From contig JAJRPF010000012.1 of the NCBI GenBank assembly GCA_024280885.1, positions 1 to 64,000 on the forward strand: a stretch of 64,000 nt of DNA, written 5' to 3'. Position 1 is the first letter of the stretch; each line of letters opens with the position of its first letter. A program made the position numbers and the translations under genes. Below are positions 22,049-31,585 of this stretch, in pieces. The notes under the pieces are model-generated. The model was not told the origin of the DNA, ran no database searches, and saw only the letters and a list, made by a program, of their open reading frames with translations. Source of the DNA: Planctomycetota bacterium. GTDB taxonomy: Bacteria; Planctomycetota; JAJSAM01; JAJVHW01.

Positions 22049-22672
22049 TCAAAGGGGAACCGGCGTCGTGGACCGGATGTCGCACGAAACGGGGGAGGCA
22101 AGACCATCGGCCGTAAGGCTCTCATGACGGGTGGACTGGTTCACGGGGGGCAGACCAGGGGCAGTACTCTTCTCGCGTTGCGTCACGACGAGCGCCCCGC
22201 CCGTGCGCTCCGCCGTCACCTCGTTGCGCGCGGCGGATTGCGGCTGCCAAGACATCCGGGCCACGAACGGAGGGAGTAGGCAGCCCCGAACTACGCTTGC
22301 GAGTTTGCGCGCCCCTTCCGTTGGCACATCCTGAACGAGCCGCGGCCGCGCACTCTCGACGCGCCACACCAACTCCGCGGTGTAGGGAAAGACCACACCC
22401 TCGACGCTCACCACCCTGGCACGCACCTCGTCCGCGTCGGGCGGCGGACAGAGGCTCCAGATGCGGGCAAGTGCCCTGATTCCCGCTGGATCTCGTGCTG
22501 GTTGCGTCTTCGTTGCGCTGTTGTTCGGCGGTGGCTCCTCCTGCGCAGGTGCGGCGTTCGTCCAGCACAGAAGCGCGGTGACCACCGCGAAAGAGAATGA
22601 GGGTCTCCGGCACATCCGTGCGCGCGGCTTGCTGGATGAAGGCGGGCCGGGGGCGTCCGTGACCCCGTTCAT
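22049..22672 (-). CDS. Secreted protein coupled to the WD40 kinase
   Basis: 207 residues. A basic start and the hydrophobic segment SFSFAVVTALLCWTNAAPAQ form a Sec signal peptide ending in APAQ. The mature part has a central block (ARVVSVEGVVFPYTAELVWR...ARKLASVVRGCLLPPFVARM) of unknown family. Its ATG overlaps the kinase stop as ATGA (22669-22672), a classical translational coupling, so it is made with the kinase and is a candidate partner or substrate. The last dozen residues are encoded by the dispersed 35-bp repeat at 22054-22088, which implies that the natural C-terminus was altered by repeat insertion. Confidence 0.7.
   Translation of the reverse strand: MNGVTDAPGPPSSSKPRARMCRRPSFSFAVVTALLCWTNAAPAQEEPPPNNSATKTQPARDPAGIRALARIWSLCPPPDADEVRARVVSVEGVVFPYTAELVWRVESARPRLVQDVPTEGARKLASVVRGCLLPPFVARMSWQPQSAARNEVTAERTGGALVVTQREKSTAPGLPPVNQSTRHESLTADGLASPVSCDIRSTTPVPL
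22054..22088. repeat. 35-bp dispersed repeat, copy 1
   Basis: Begins GGGGAACCGGCGTCGTG and ends GATGTCGCACGAA. It matches 39138-39172 at 33 of 35 positions, in the same orientation. Here it overlaps the last codons of the secreted-protein gene at 22049-22672. Confidence 0.75.
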
Positions 22673-25600
22673 CGTGAGATCTCGACCCTTCGAATCTCAA
22701 TGCCCGTGGGGCCGCCAGGAACCGTCGCCACGATCTCTGTTCCGGATCGATCGAGTGTGAGCTCGAACGGTCCATCCCCCTTCGGCATCCACTTCTTGGC
22801 GCGCGTGCTGTGGCCGAATCCGTCTTTGCCGTCGATGCGACGGATCACATCCCCTTTCTGCACACCAGCGCGTTCGGCGGCCGAGTCGTGGTCGATTGAC
22901 TTCACGACAAGCACGGCCGGACGCATGCGAGCGAACGTCTTGGCACTCGCCCGATCCTCCATCGACTCCATCGGCAGGAAGCGCGTCTGGATCTCGGCCA
23001 GCCGAACGTGCCAGTAGATCTTCCCGGACACCGCGACGCGATCCTCGGGTGAGGCGGTCAGCTGGAGCGCGGGCCCGCCGGCTTCCGCGGCGTCCGTGTA
23101 GCGATGCGCCCGGCAGAGTGCACGGACTACGGCGCGGTGCGCTTGGAGGTCCGCCGGCTGAAGGTCTGCGAGCCGGCGGTAGGCGGCGATGGCCTCGCCG
23201 AGCTCGCCGATCCTCGTGTAGCGCTTCGCCAGAGCGGTCCAGGACTCGACGTCTGAGGGGACGCGCTCGACAATCCGCCGTAGCGCGCGTTGGCGCTCGG
23301 CATGGTTGCCCGACTCGAGCGCCGCCGCAGCGACCGCCCGCCAGCGGTCGATGTCGCGGTCCCAGAGCCGGCCCGCATCCGGCCGACCGCGCTCGTCGCG
23401 CGCAGCGCCGAACGACGCGTCCCACGCCTTGGCGTACAGCTCGACTCTGCGCCGGCGCTGCTCGCGCAGTGCCCGCTCATCTGCCGCGAGAGTGGAGGCG
23501 ATCCGAGGGGGGGCGCCTGCATCACGGGGCGAGCAGGCCGGAACGACGTCGAAGGACTCCCTGTCGAGTTCCATACCGGTGCGAAGACGTGCCCATCGGA
23601 GCCACGTTTCGCCGGACCATGTCGACCGTCGTTCCCACGTCGCCACCGCGAAATCGACATCGATCCAGCCGGCGGTCGTGACTATGGAGCGACCATCGGG
23701 GTGCGTTGCCGCCGGCGGGATCCTGCTCGCGCGATATGGCCCCAGCCCATCGGCCCGAGAGACTTCCGTGCCGTCGTCGACGCGCCGCAGGGAGAGTCTG
23801 TCGGCGCTCATCGATGCCAGCAGATCGCCATCTGCCCGCGGTACGACTCTCAGTGCCCACGCTCCACCTGAAGAAAGTGCGCGCGACGTGCCGTCGCGTA
23901 CGTTCCAGATTGTCAGCTCCGATCTGCCGACGGAGTCGGACGCGACGCGCTCGCCGTTGTCGACGAAACACACCTGCGAATCTACGGCAGCTGAACGGGA
24001 CAGTCGGCGGATCAGGTCCCCGGAGCGCGCGTTCCACACACTCACTCCGTCGGCGCCGACCGTGACAGCCAGCGATCCATCGCGCGTCAGGTCGATGGCA
24101 CTCAGCGGTGCCGTGTGACCGTCGAATCTGCAGAGTTCCTTGCCCATCTTCAGATCCCAAATCAGTGCCAGTCCGTTCTGGTACGCGACTCCGCCGAGCG
24201 TCCCGTCGCGGGAAATGCTCACAGCCGCTGGGCCGCTCCCCGGAGACGGGAGTTGATGCAGCACGCGCGCGCTCCTCAGGCCGACGACGTACGTCTGCCC
24301 GAGGCTGGTCCAGTCCCCCGTACTGTGGACGTCGCAGGCGACGAGTGCCACGTCGCCGCGCTCGTCAGTGGCGATCCGACGCCCTGTCGGCCTCGACCGG
24401 CCGGTCGACACATCCCGAGGTTCTCGAATGAGCTTCCGCCGCCCGCTAGGACTGATGCGCGAGATCTCCTCTCCCGTTGCTGCGTCCAGGACGCGCAGCA
24501 CGTCGTCCTGAGCCATCACGACTCTGCCCGGCCCGGCCCACGCGGCACCACTGAGCGGACGCGCCAATATGGCTGGGCCGCGCAAGTCGACGAGAGCGAT
24601 GTCGCCCGATGCGTCGAGCGCCGCCAGCATCAGCCCGTCGGGAGAGAGCACTGCGTGCACAAAGCTGTCGAGTCGCACACAGGGGATCGGCTCGCGGGCA
24701 CCGAACACGGTCGCCTCCCGCCGCGTCTGCCACGACCACAACGCCGGCTCGCTGCCGTGCTTAGCGAAGAACAGGGCGCGGCCTTCGTCTTGGATCGAGA
24801 CCCACTCATGCTCCCGGCCGCTGCGCCAATTCGGGCTCAGTGGCGCGCGCTCGATCACGTCTACGAAGTCCGCCGAGAGTGAGATCAACTCGCTCTCGCA
24901 GAGCGCGACAGCCATCTGCCCTTCTGAATCCACGTCGAACGCGCGGACCGCATGGTCCTTCGAGAGGATGGTGCGCGAGTGCGTGCCGCCCGACGTATCT
25001 ACTTCCACGAGCGCGCCACCCGCGATCCCCAGAAGGTGACGGCCGTTCGACGCGAAGCGCATGGACTTCAACACGCGATGTTGCCCCGCGGAGACAAGGT
25101 CGATCTCTTGCAGCGTGGAGACGTCCCAGAGTCGCAGCTTAGGACCGCGCTCCGATCCGTCGCGCGTCGAACTGCCACTCGTCGCAAGTCGGCGACCGTC
25201 CGGGCTGAACGCGAGTGACTCGATTCTTCGATGCGCCCGCAAGCGGCCGAGCGACTCGCCACTCGGCAGACGGACGATCTCGACGTCGGAGCGTCCCCTC
25301 GATGGTGGGCCGTCCTGCGCCGCCACCCACACGGCGATCGCGAGCGTCCTGGCGTCGGGTGAGACCGCCACCGCATGTGACGGGGCACCCTCAGGCAGCA
25401 GAGTCCGAAGAGTGTCGCCTGTCGTCACGTCCACAAGTTCGACGCCTCCGCGGGTCGGAACCGCCAGCAGACGGCCGCCGGGGACGAAGCACGGGACTCC
25501 GGTCGCCGGCGCCTGCCAGTCCGGGCGATGGTTCCGCTGCAGGGTCTCCGCGGAGTAGGTCGAGCCGTCGGCACAGAGCACTCGCGTGTGGTCGTCCAGG

Positions 25601-28290
25601 AACGCCACGACATCGACGGTCGTGAGCGCCTCGCCGATGATCGCGCCCGTCTCCGCGTCGAGCACCCGGAGCGCTCTGCTCCCGAGTGCAGCGACTCGCG
25701 TCGCGTCGCTTGTCAGCTCAGCGCTCCAGAACCCGTCGCCCGGGCCATCGATCCTGCCCGACTCGCGCCCTGTCGCCACGTCCCACGTACGGACCGTTCC
25801 ATCGCGTCCGGCAGTACGGAGCGCCTCCCCATCCGGCGTGAAGGCGAGATCCAGCACCTCACTCCGACGATCGGCTGCGTGCCCGTCGAGACGCTGCGGC
25901 TCGGCGGCACCAAGGGACCAGACGAGGACGGAGCCGGGCTGAAGGGCGGCGGCTATTCGCTGCCCGTCGGCGGAGAGCGCGAGTCGGTCGACACGGCCGC
26001 CGCCGTCCGCCGGCAGCGGCGACACGTGCCAACTCGTGGTGTCCACGCGATGGACCGCGCCGGTCACATCCGCGACGGCGAGCGTCGTGCCGTCCTCGGA
26101 GCACTCGAGCGCCTCGATCTGCCAGCCTCCCTTCGTGATCCGGCGCGTGAGCGTGTCGGTCTCGAGATCCCACTCGACGAGAGTTCCGGACCGGGTCGCT
26201 AGATAGACGGCGTGTCCGTCCGCGCGGACCGCGATCGCACTCGGATTCTCCGCGAGTTCGGGCCGCAGCCACGGGTTGAGTTCTCGGATCGGCCACCCGG
26301 TCCCCGCGTCCCAGACGACGCACCGGCCGCGAGTTGTGAACGCTGCGACGACGCCGCCTGCCGCGCTGCAACGCGCGCCTGCCGAGCGCAGTCCGGCGAA
26401 GGGGGACCGTCGTTGCCAGACGGGCGCGCGCCGTCGATCGTCGGCTGCCTGAATAGCGGCTATGCCGACGCTGCTCGCGTCAGCCGCTCGCGCTTCGGCC
26501 AGATGGACAAGCGCAGAATCGAGAGTTCCTGACCGACCGAGCTCCGGATTCCAGGAACGCTCGATCAACCGTTGAGCCGCCTGGATGTGCGCCTGCGCGA
26601 GGTTCCGCTTCGCACGCAGGAGGTTCTCCTCCGCCTTCGAGAGCGCCGCGGACTTGGCTTCGGACTCCTCCCTCACTTGGCGTAGGGCCTCGTCCTTTGC
26701 GTCGCGCTCGATGATCGTCTCCACCTGAGCGATCTCGGCCTGCTCTCGTCGCTCGTCGAGCACCTTCGCAACGACGGCGCCGGCGATCGAGGCGACGACG
26801 AGAGCGGCAATCCCGGCTCGCTGGAAGGCGCGTCCGCGCGCGGCGCGTTCGCGCTCGGCGACGCCCTGTTTCCGAAGTCCGTGAATTCTCCGTTGTAGGT
26901 CCATCGCCGCGGGCTCTGCCGCGCGTCGTTCGAGGATCTGTGTGCAGAGGGCCGCCGCTCGATCGAGCTGGTGCAGACGCAAGTCGCCTGTCAGTTCGGC
27001 TGCAGACTCGAGGGCCGCCTCCGCCTGCACTTGCAGCGCATCGAGCTCGCGATCCACGTCGCGTTCCGACTGCCAGGCGCGGATCGCACTCGCCAGTTCG
27101 TCGACAGTCTTCGTGCGACTCTCTCTGTCCTTCCTGAGCGTGCGTTCGCAGATATCTGCCAGGCCGCTCGGTGTACTCGGCGCGAGATGGACGAGCGTCG
27201 GATCTGGCGCGTCCCGCAACTGGCTGAGAAGTTCGGAGTAGGACCCGCAGCGATACGGCAAAGCGCCGGTGATGATCTCGAAGAGAATCGCGCCCAGCGA
27301 GTAGACGTCGCTCTGTGCATCGACCTCGGCGACGCGTCCCGTCGCGGCCTCCGGGGACATATATCCCGGGGTGCCGAGGGCGACAGCGACCGTCTCGAAG
27401 TCCGCGGCATCGCGGAACTCCCGGAGTCGCGTCTTCCAGAGGTCCTCTGCCGCGTCCGGGGAGCCGTTCAGTTTCGCGAGGCCCCAGTCGAGCACGACGA
27501 CCTCACCGAACTCCCCGATCCCGATGTTGCTCGGCTTGAGATCTCGGTGGATGACGTCGTGTGCATGCGCGTAGCGAACCGTGTCGCAGACTCTCAGGAA
27601 CGCGTCGAGGAGCTGGAGTCGCTGCTCCATGGGGTGTGACGACGCCTCTTCGATGGCGTTGGCGAGTGTGCGGCTGCCGCGCACGAAACGCATCGTGTAG
27701 TAGGGCACGCCCTCGGGAGTCTCACCGACTTCGTACACCGGAACGATGCCGGGGTGCTCAAGACCGGCTGTGACACGAGCCTCTTGTAGGAAGCGCGCCT
27801 TGAGAGTCTCGAAAGCCCGACTCGCCGGCGTCTCGCGGTCGGGAGAGTTCATGCCGATCGGGCTCTCGGGGAGCGCCTCCGCAGCCCCCGTGCCGACGCT
27901 GGGACGAACGACCTTGAAAGCGACCTGCCGATTGAGGTCACTGTCGATTGCCCAATAGACGACTCCCATCCCGCCCTTGCCGATCACACGGAAGTCGGCG
28001 TAGCGATCGCGGGGCACCTCGCGGAGTCCCGAGTCCGGCCGCGGGGTACTGCGCGGTGTCGAGACCGGTGCGATCTCTGCCGGACCCGCGTCGCCGCCGA
28101 GGCGCTCTAATTCGACCAATGCTGGAAGCAGTCTGCGAATGGACTCGGCGAATTCCGGATGTTGTTCTGCGACGTCCTCGATGCACGCCGTCTCGCCGCG
28201 ACGAAGACTCTCCAAGTAGCCATCGACGATCTCAGCGAATGGATCGCGCGAATCTTCGAGACCGTGATCAAGCGGGCGTTCGTCCGACAT
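22669..28290 (-). CDS. Giant Ser/Thr protein kinase with transmembrane segment, WD40 propeller, TPR and PDZ domains
   Basis: 1873 residues. Layout: an N-terminal leader found in planctomycete kinases (FAEIVDGYLESLRRGE); a kinase domain at about 98-410 with GKGGMGVVYWA, HRDLKPSN near 246 and LDWGLAKL, where DWG stands in for the usual DFG; one membrane segment near 488-508 (AGIAALVVASIAGAVVAKVL); a coiled coil; many WD40 repeats from about 600 to 1440 (for example LAFTPDGEALRTAGRDGTVR); TPR-like repeats at about 1640-1720; and a C-terminal PDZ-like region with GVQKGDVIRRIDG. The sensor part is therefore predicted to be outside and the kinase inside. ATG at 28290 is preceded by AGGGGGG. It shares an ATGA overlap with the secreted protein downstream. 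Confidence 0.93.
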   Translation of the reverse strand: MSDERPLDHGLEDSRDPFAEIVDGYLESLRRGETACIEDVAEQHPEFAESIRRLLPALVELERLGGDAGPAEIAPVSTPRSTPRPDSGLREVPRDRYADFRVIGKGGMGVVYWAIDSDLNRQVAFKVVRPSVGTGAAEALPESPIGMNSPDRETPASRAFETLKARFLQEARVTAGLEHPGIVPVYEVGETPEGVPYYTMRFVRGSRTLANAIEEASSHPMEQRLQLLDAFLRVCDTVRYAHAHDVIHRDLKPSNIGIGEFGEVVVLDWGLAKLNGSPDAAEDLWKTRLREFRDAADFETVAVALGTPGYMSPEAATGRVAEVDAQSDVYSLGAILFEIITGALPYRCGSYSELLSQLRDAPDPTLVHLAPSTPSGLADICERTLRKDRESRTKTVDELASAIRAWQSERDVDRELDALQVQAEAALESAAELTGDLRLHQLDRAAALCTQILERRAAEPAAMDLQRRIHGLRKQGVAERERAARGRAFQRAGIAALVVASIAGAVVAKVLDERREQAEIAQVETIIERDAKDEALRQVREESEAKSAALSKAEENLLRAKRNLAQAHIQAAQRLIERSWNPELGRSGTLDSALVHLAEARAADASSVGIAAIQAADDRRRAPVWQRRSPFAGLRSAGARCSAAGGVVAAFTTRGRCVVWDAGTGWPIRELNPWLRPELAENPSAIAVRADGHAVYLATRSGTLVEWDLETDTLTRRITKGGWQIEALECSEDGTTLAVADVTGAVHRVDTTSWHVSPLPADGGGRVDRLALSADGQRIAAALQPGSVLVWSLGAAEPQRLDGHAADRRSEVLDLAFTPDGEALRTAGRDGTVRTWDVATGRESGRIDGPGDGFWSAELTSDATRVAALGSRALRVLDAETGAIIGEALTTVDVVAFLDDHTRVLCADGSTYSAETLQRNHRPDWQAPATGVPCFVPGGRLLAVPTRGGVELVDVTTGDTLRTLLPEGAPSHAVAVSPDARTLAIAVWVAAQDGPPSRGRSDVEIVRLPSGESLGRLRAHRRIESLAFSPDGRRLATSGSSTRDGSERGPKLRLWDVSTLQEIDLVSAGQHRVLKSMRFASNGRHLLGIAGGALVEVDTSGGTHSRTILSKDHAVRAFDVDSEGQMAVALCESELISLSADFVDVIERAPLSPNWRSGREHEWVSIQDEGRALFFAKHGSEPALWSWQTRREATVFGAREPIPCVRLDSFVHAVLSPDGLMLAALDASGDIALVDLRGPAILARPLSGAAWAGPGRVVMAQDDVLRVLDAATGEEISRISPSGRRKLIREPRDVSTGRSRPTGRRIATDERGDVALVACDVHSTGDWTSLGQTYVVGLRSARVLHQLPSPGSGPAAVSISRDGTLGGVAYQNGLALIWDLKMGKELCRFDGHTAPLSAIDLTRDGSLAVTVGADGVSVWNARSGDLIRRLSRSAAVDSQVCFVDNGERVASDSVGRSELTIWNVRDGTSRALSSGGAWALRVVPRADGDLLASMSADRLSLRRVDDGTEVSRADGLGPYRASRIPPAATHPDGRSIVTTAGWIDVDFAVATWERRSTWSGETWLRWARLRTGMELDRESFDVVPACSPRDAGAPPRIASTLAADERALREQRRRRVELYAKAWDASFGAARDERGRPDAGRLWDRDIDRWRAVAAAALESGNHAERQRALRRIVERVPSDVESWTALAKRYTRIGELGEAIAAYRRLADLQPADLQAHRAVVRALCRAHRYTDAAEAGGPALQLTASPEDRVAVSGKIYWHVRLAEIQTRFLPMESMEDRASAKTFARMRPAVLVVKSIDHDSAAERAGVQKGDVIRRIDGKDGFGHSTRAKKWMPKGDGPFELTLDRSGTEIVATVPGGPTGIEIRRVEISR

Positions 28291-28490
28291 CCCGTGCCCC
28301 CCTGTTCTCGTGCCTCAACGATACACCGCGCGTGAGGGGCGATGCACTCGTCACATCACGCCGTGCGCCCTCTGCAGTCAGGACTGCGATCCGTGACGCC
28401 GCGAGGACATCGAGATCACTAGCTGCCAGGCCCGGCTGGCGGGCGCCGGTGCATGGCCCATCGAGAGCCGGGCCCTGCCCAGCTGCCGAG

Positions 28491-29651
28491 TCACTCGGGT
28501 GACTGCTCGACGTTCGTGATCCTGGCGCCCCCGCGCAAAATCTCGTTGTCCGCCGCGACGTCGTTGCGGAGGACGTCATCGCCTTTGCCGCCGTTCACGC
28601 GGAGCCCCCTCTCGCAGCGATTTCCGGCGATCCGGATCACGTCGTCGCCCGCACCGGTGGCAACATTGACCTTTCCTGTGAACGTACACGCTTCAACTTC
28701 AACGTCGTCGTCACCGCTCCCGGCGCCGATCCCCAGAGTCTTCGCCACATTCGACCGGAGCAACCGATAGATCCCCCGCCCCCTGCGCGCCTTGAGTCTG
28801 AGGCCCCGTGCCCATTCGTCGGACTCGGAGGCGAACGTCAGGTCGCCGCGGGACGCGACGCTCACGGCCTGCCGGTAGAATGACTCACGCGACACAATGC
28901 GATCGCTCCCAGTATCCGTCGCGATCGTGAGCCGGCCCTCGAAGTCCGTTCCCTCGGCAAGGTCCACGGTGTCGTCGTCGCGCCCCGCATCGATTTGTGC
29001 GTTCCTGCCGAACGTGCTGCCCCGAACGTTGAGGCGGTCGTTTCCAGCCCCCATGACGATCTTGACCGGACCGCGGACCGTCGAGTCGACGATCTCGACC
29101 CGGTCGGCTCCAGACGCCGAGACCACCCTGAGCTTCCCGAGGATCTGCGCACGTTCAATCCGGACCACTTGTGGCTGCGTGTTGAACTTGGAGCAACTGA
29201 CGGAAAGGCTGCCGACGGTGATGCGGCCCGCGCCTTCGGGCTCCAACGTGAACGAACCCCGCCCGCCGCGCCCCAAGTTCACGGTGATATCGCGCAGCCG
29301 TTCGCTCGTCGAACTGACGATCCGGACGTCGTCGTCGCCGTTGCCCGTGCGAATCACGATGTCCACGAAGCGCCGGAAATCCGCGTAGACGGTCTCGTCG
29401 CCGAAGTTGACCGTCGTACCCGGTCCCGGGATGACTGCGATGTTCAGCTGACCGCCGAAGTCATGGACGGTGAATGCGTTCGCGGCGAAATCACCCTCGA
29501 CGTGGAGCTTCCCGCCCCAGACGTAGACCTCGACGTTCCCGCCGGCGTGGGCGACGGATGCGGCCAGCAGAAGCAGCACGACTGCGATGCAGAGCCGAGC
29601 GGTCGCCGTGACGGACTTTCGCGTGCTGCGGTGCGTTCTAAACCAGTTCAT
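28491..29651 (-). CDS. Secreted Gly/Asp-repeat (RTX-like) protein
   Basis: 386 residues. The signal peptide is ARLCIAVVLLLLAASVAHA. The mature chain is an all-beta repeat with motifs GNGDDDVRI, GAGNDRLNV, GRDDDTVDL, GSGDDDVEV, GAGDDVIRI and GKGDDVLRN at roughly regular spacing. This suggests a calcium-binding beta-roll or right-handed beta-helix at the cell surface, but canonical RTX nonapeptides are not strictly kept. The ATG at 29651 is preceded by GGAGGAG; a longer frame to 29714 is not supported. It sits 110 bp from the RCC1-like gene on the same strand. Confidence 0.82.
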   Translation of the reverse strand: MNWFRTHRSTRKSVTATARLCIAVVLLLLAASVAHAGGNVEVYVWGGKLHVEGDFAANAFTVHDFGGQLNIAVIPGPGTTVNFGDETVYADFRRFVDIVIRTGNGDDDVRIVSSTSERLRDITVNLGRGGRGSFTLEPEGAGRITVGSLSVSCSKFNTQPQVVRIERAQILGKLRVVSASGADRVEIVDSTVRGPVKIVMGAGNDRLNVRGSTFGRNAQIDAGRDDDTVDLAEGTDFEGRLTIATDTGSDRIVSRESFYRQAVSVASRGDLTFASESDEWARGLRLKARRGRGIYRLLRSNVAKTLGIGAGSGDDDVEVEACTFTGKVNVATGAGDDVIRIAGNRCERGLRVNGGKGDDVLRNDVAADNEILRGGARITNVEQSPE

Positions 29652-29760
29652 CTCGTCTCCTCCACTTCCCACATGGTGGCCTGTCTTCGGCCGTGTTTGC
29701 TCGCTCGACCGCATCCTTCCGGGCGGGGATCGTCGGGCGTGTTGGATGACATCAAGGCGG

Positions 29761-30735
29761 CTACCCCTGCCACCCGGGCGGATACGCGATCTGGCGGAAT
29801 CCCTCGCCTCCTGCTCCCCAGCGGACGAGACTTCCCGTGGCGGAGATCCCCACGGAGAACCAGCGCCCGGTCGCGACGTGGCGGAAGCCTCGGAGCTCGG
29901 GGATCACCAACGGTTCGTCGATCGACACGCGCGTCGGGAAACGCTCGTCGAAGATCCCGGTGGTCTGCAGCGTGACGTCGCTTCCCCAGCCCCAGCAGTC
30001 CCCCGTATCCGGGTCGAACGCGAACACGTGGTTGGCGTGACCCGCATCTGTGATGCGTTCGAGCGAGTCGAGGATCCCCCACTCCAGCGGCTTCGGCGTC
30101 GTCGCGATAAAGTCCCCCAACGAGGGGGCGTAGCCCCAGGCCATGCGGCGCCCGCCGTTCAGTTGCGCGCGGCTGCCGCTGACGTACGAGTAGAGACTCT
30201 CGACGCCGGTCAATTCCGGGATACGCTCGGGGACTGTGCGCCGGACACCGAAGCCGGAGCGTCGGTCGCCTAGCGCGCCGTACTGACCGCTCCCGCAGGT
30301 GCTGACGGTCCCATCCCTGTGTACGAGCGCGGTGTGGTACCCGCCGGTCGCGACACCCACAATAGCGGTCGCGCGAACCTGTACGACGCGTTCTCGTGGA
30401 TCAGTCGTCCCGTCACCGAGCTGTCCCTCGTCGTTGCGCCCGCACGCCCACACGTCGCCCTCTGCACTCCAGAAGAACGACGTCCCGTGGCCAGCGCTAC
30501 ATCCCACTACGCCCTGGACGCCCTCGACGAAGTCGAAGCGGAACCCGGGCGGCCCGGCGCTCGGCGGCCGGCCGAGCTGGCCCCATCGGTCGTTCCCGGC
30601 GGAGAGAGCGCGACCATCAGAGAGCAATGCCAGCTGGTGGTTCGAGCCGACGACGTACTCGGCCACGGATGCGGGCGGGACGGAGGCGGACCACGCAACC
30701 GTCAGCACGGCGGCGAGAACTCCCGATCGACGCAT
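29761..30735 (-). CDS. Secreted RCC1-like beta-propeller protein
   Basis: 324 residues. After a signal peptide (GVLAAVLTVAWSASVPPASV) come RCC1-type repeats with hallmark turns: GNDRWGQLG, GRNDEGQLGDGT, GSGQYGALGD and a degenerate WGWGSD. Bacterial RCC1-like proteins fold as propellers and are usually binding proteins outside the cell; no enzymatic role is implied. The ATG at 30735 follows GGGGAGAG. Only about six blades can be traced and the last ones are weak, so the propeller may be incomplete. Confidence 0.85.
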   Translation of the reverse strand: MRRSGVLAAVLTVAWSASVPPASVAEYVVGSNHQLALLSDGRALSAGNDRWGQLGRPPSAGPPGFRFDFVEGVQGVVGCSAGHGTSFFWSAEGDVWACGRNDEGQLGDGTTDPRERVVQVRATAIVGVATGGYHTALVHRDGTVSTCGSGQYGALGDRRSGFGVRRTVPERIPELTGVESLYSYVSGSRAQLNGGRRMAWGYAPSLGDFIATTPKPLEWGILDSLERITDAGHANHVFAFDPDTGDCWGWGSDVTLQTTGIFDERFPTRVSIDEPLVIPELRGFRHVATGRWFSVGISATGSLVRWGAGGEGFRQIAYPPGWQG

Positions 30736-31146
30736 CGCCTCTCCCCTTTCCTCGTCCCGGCATCGCACACTCGAAGCCGCCCGTCAGAAGAGGGGACTGC
30801 AGGCAGGGTCGCGGCGAGGACACGTTTTGCGGAGCCGGGTGCCGCGGGGGCTCGCCAGCATCAACTCCCGCGTCGCGTCGCCGACGCGCGCCCGCCGCGG
30901 GCGCACGTTCTCGTGGCGTTGACACCCGAGCCGAAGGGGCACGGCTGCGACTCGCTACCGCCCGCGACCCTCCGTCAGTCCACACGCGCCGAGCCAATTG
31001 TACTCGCCGGTCACGTGAGCCGCGTCGGCGCCCTTCACCGCAGACGCGAGCACCTGACGATCGCCTGCCGGTCGGTCCCACACGATGTTTCCGACGAGCT
31101 GCGCACGGGCCCCCGGCGACCAGAGAACGTACCGAGACCCAAACGT
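30736..31146. other. Gap upstream of the paired element
   Basis: About 410 bp. A minus-strand frame of 71 codons (30955-31170) has a protein-like composition (YVLWSPGARAQLVGNIVWD) but starts inside the terminal repeat at 31147, so it may be a remnant of a surface protein gene rather than a gene. The short sequence ACGTACCGAGACC is duplicated at the boundary of the element. Confidence 0.35.
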
Positions 31147-31369
31147 ACCGAGACCGGTGAAGATCATCACACGGTGTCGTCAATCCAGGCGGCCTGAACG
31201 TCGGCGGCACGCAGACGTGACGTTTCACCGTAGCCGCTAGTTGGCAGCGCGACTTGGTCGATCGGAGTCCGGTGCCCTCCGGCGGGTCCGTGCGCTCGGG
31301 CAACTCGCCCCCCCCCCCGATCGCAACGCCCCGTGGCGGCGCCGCGTGATGATCTTCACCGGTCTCGGT
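31147..31369. mobile_element. Element with inverted termini, left copy
   Basis: 223 bp. Left end reads ACCGAGACCGGTGAAGATCA and the right end is its complement (TGATCTTCACCGGTCTCGGT with one extra base context), so the termini are near-perfect inverted repeats of about 24 bp. The interior matches the element at 32279-32610 over long stretches (for example GTTGGCAGCGCGACTTGGT and TCCGGCGGGTCC). It contains a C10 homopolymer. No transposase is encoded. Both copies have the same orientation. Confidence 0.8.
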
Positions 31370-31501
31370 CCGCCTCCCTGTCCCACGTCCATCTGCGAGT
31401 CCAGGATTTCGATGATCCACCAGCCACTACGCGCCCGGTGAGTCGGTGAATAGACGACGGTGCGACTCCCTTGCAAAGCGGAGACTGCATTGTCCCATAC
31501 A

Positions 31502-31559
31502 GCGATGGCGATGGCGATGGCGATGGCGATGGCGATGGCGATGGCGATGGCGATGGCGA
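31502..31559. repeat. Hexanucleotide microsatellite (GCGATG)9
   Basis: Nine full GCGATG units plus four bases, 27 bp upstream of the start codon of the sorting-signal protein gene. Each unit carries an ATG in the gene's own frame. Length changes would not shift the frame but would alter leader length and the number of competing ATGs. Confidence 0.95.
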
Positions 31560-31585
31560 GCACGCCTACAGGGAGGGCACAGCCG

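Noticed and set aside
30955..31170. 71-codon minus-strand frame near the left inverted-terminus element
   Set aside because: It starts within the element's terminal repeat and has no ribosome site; kept only as a possible remnant.
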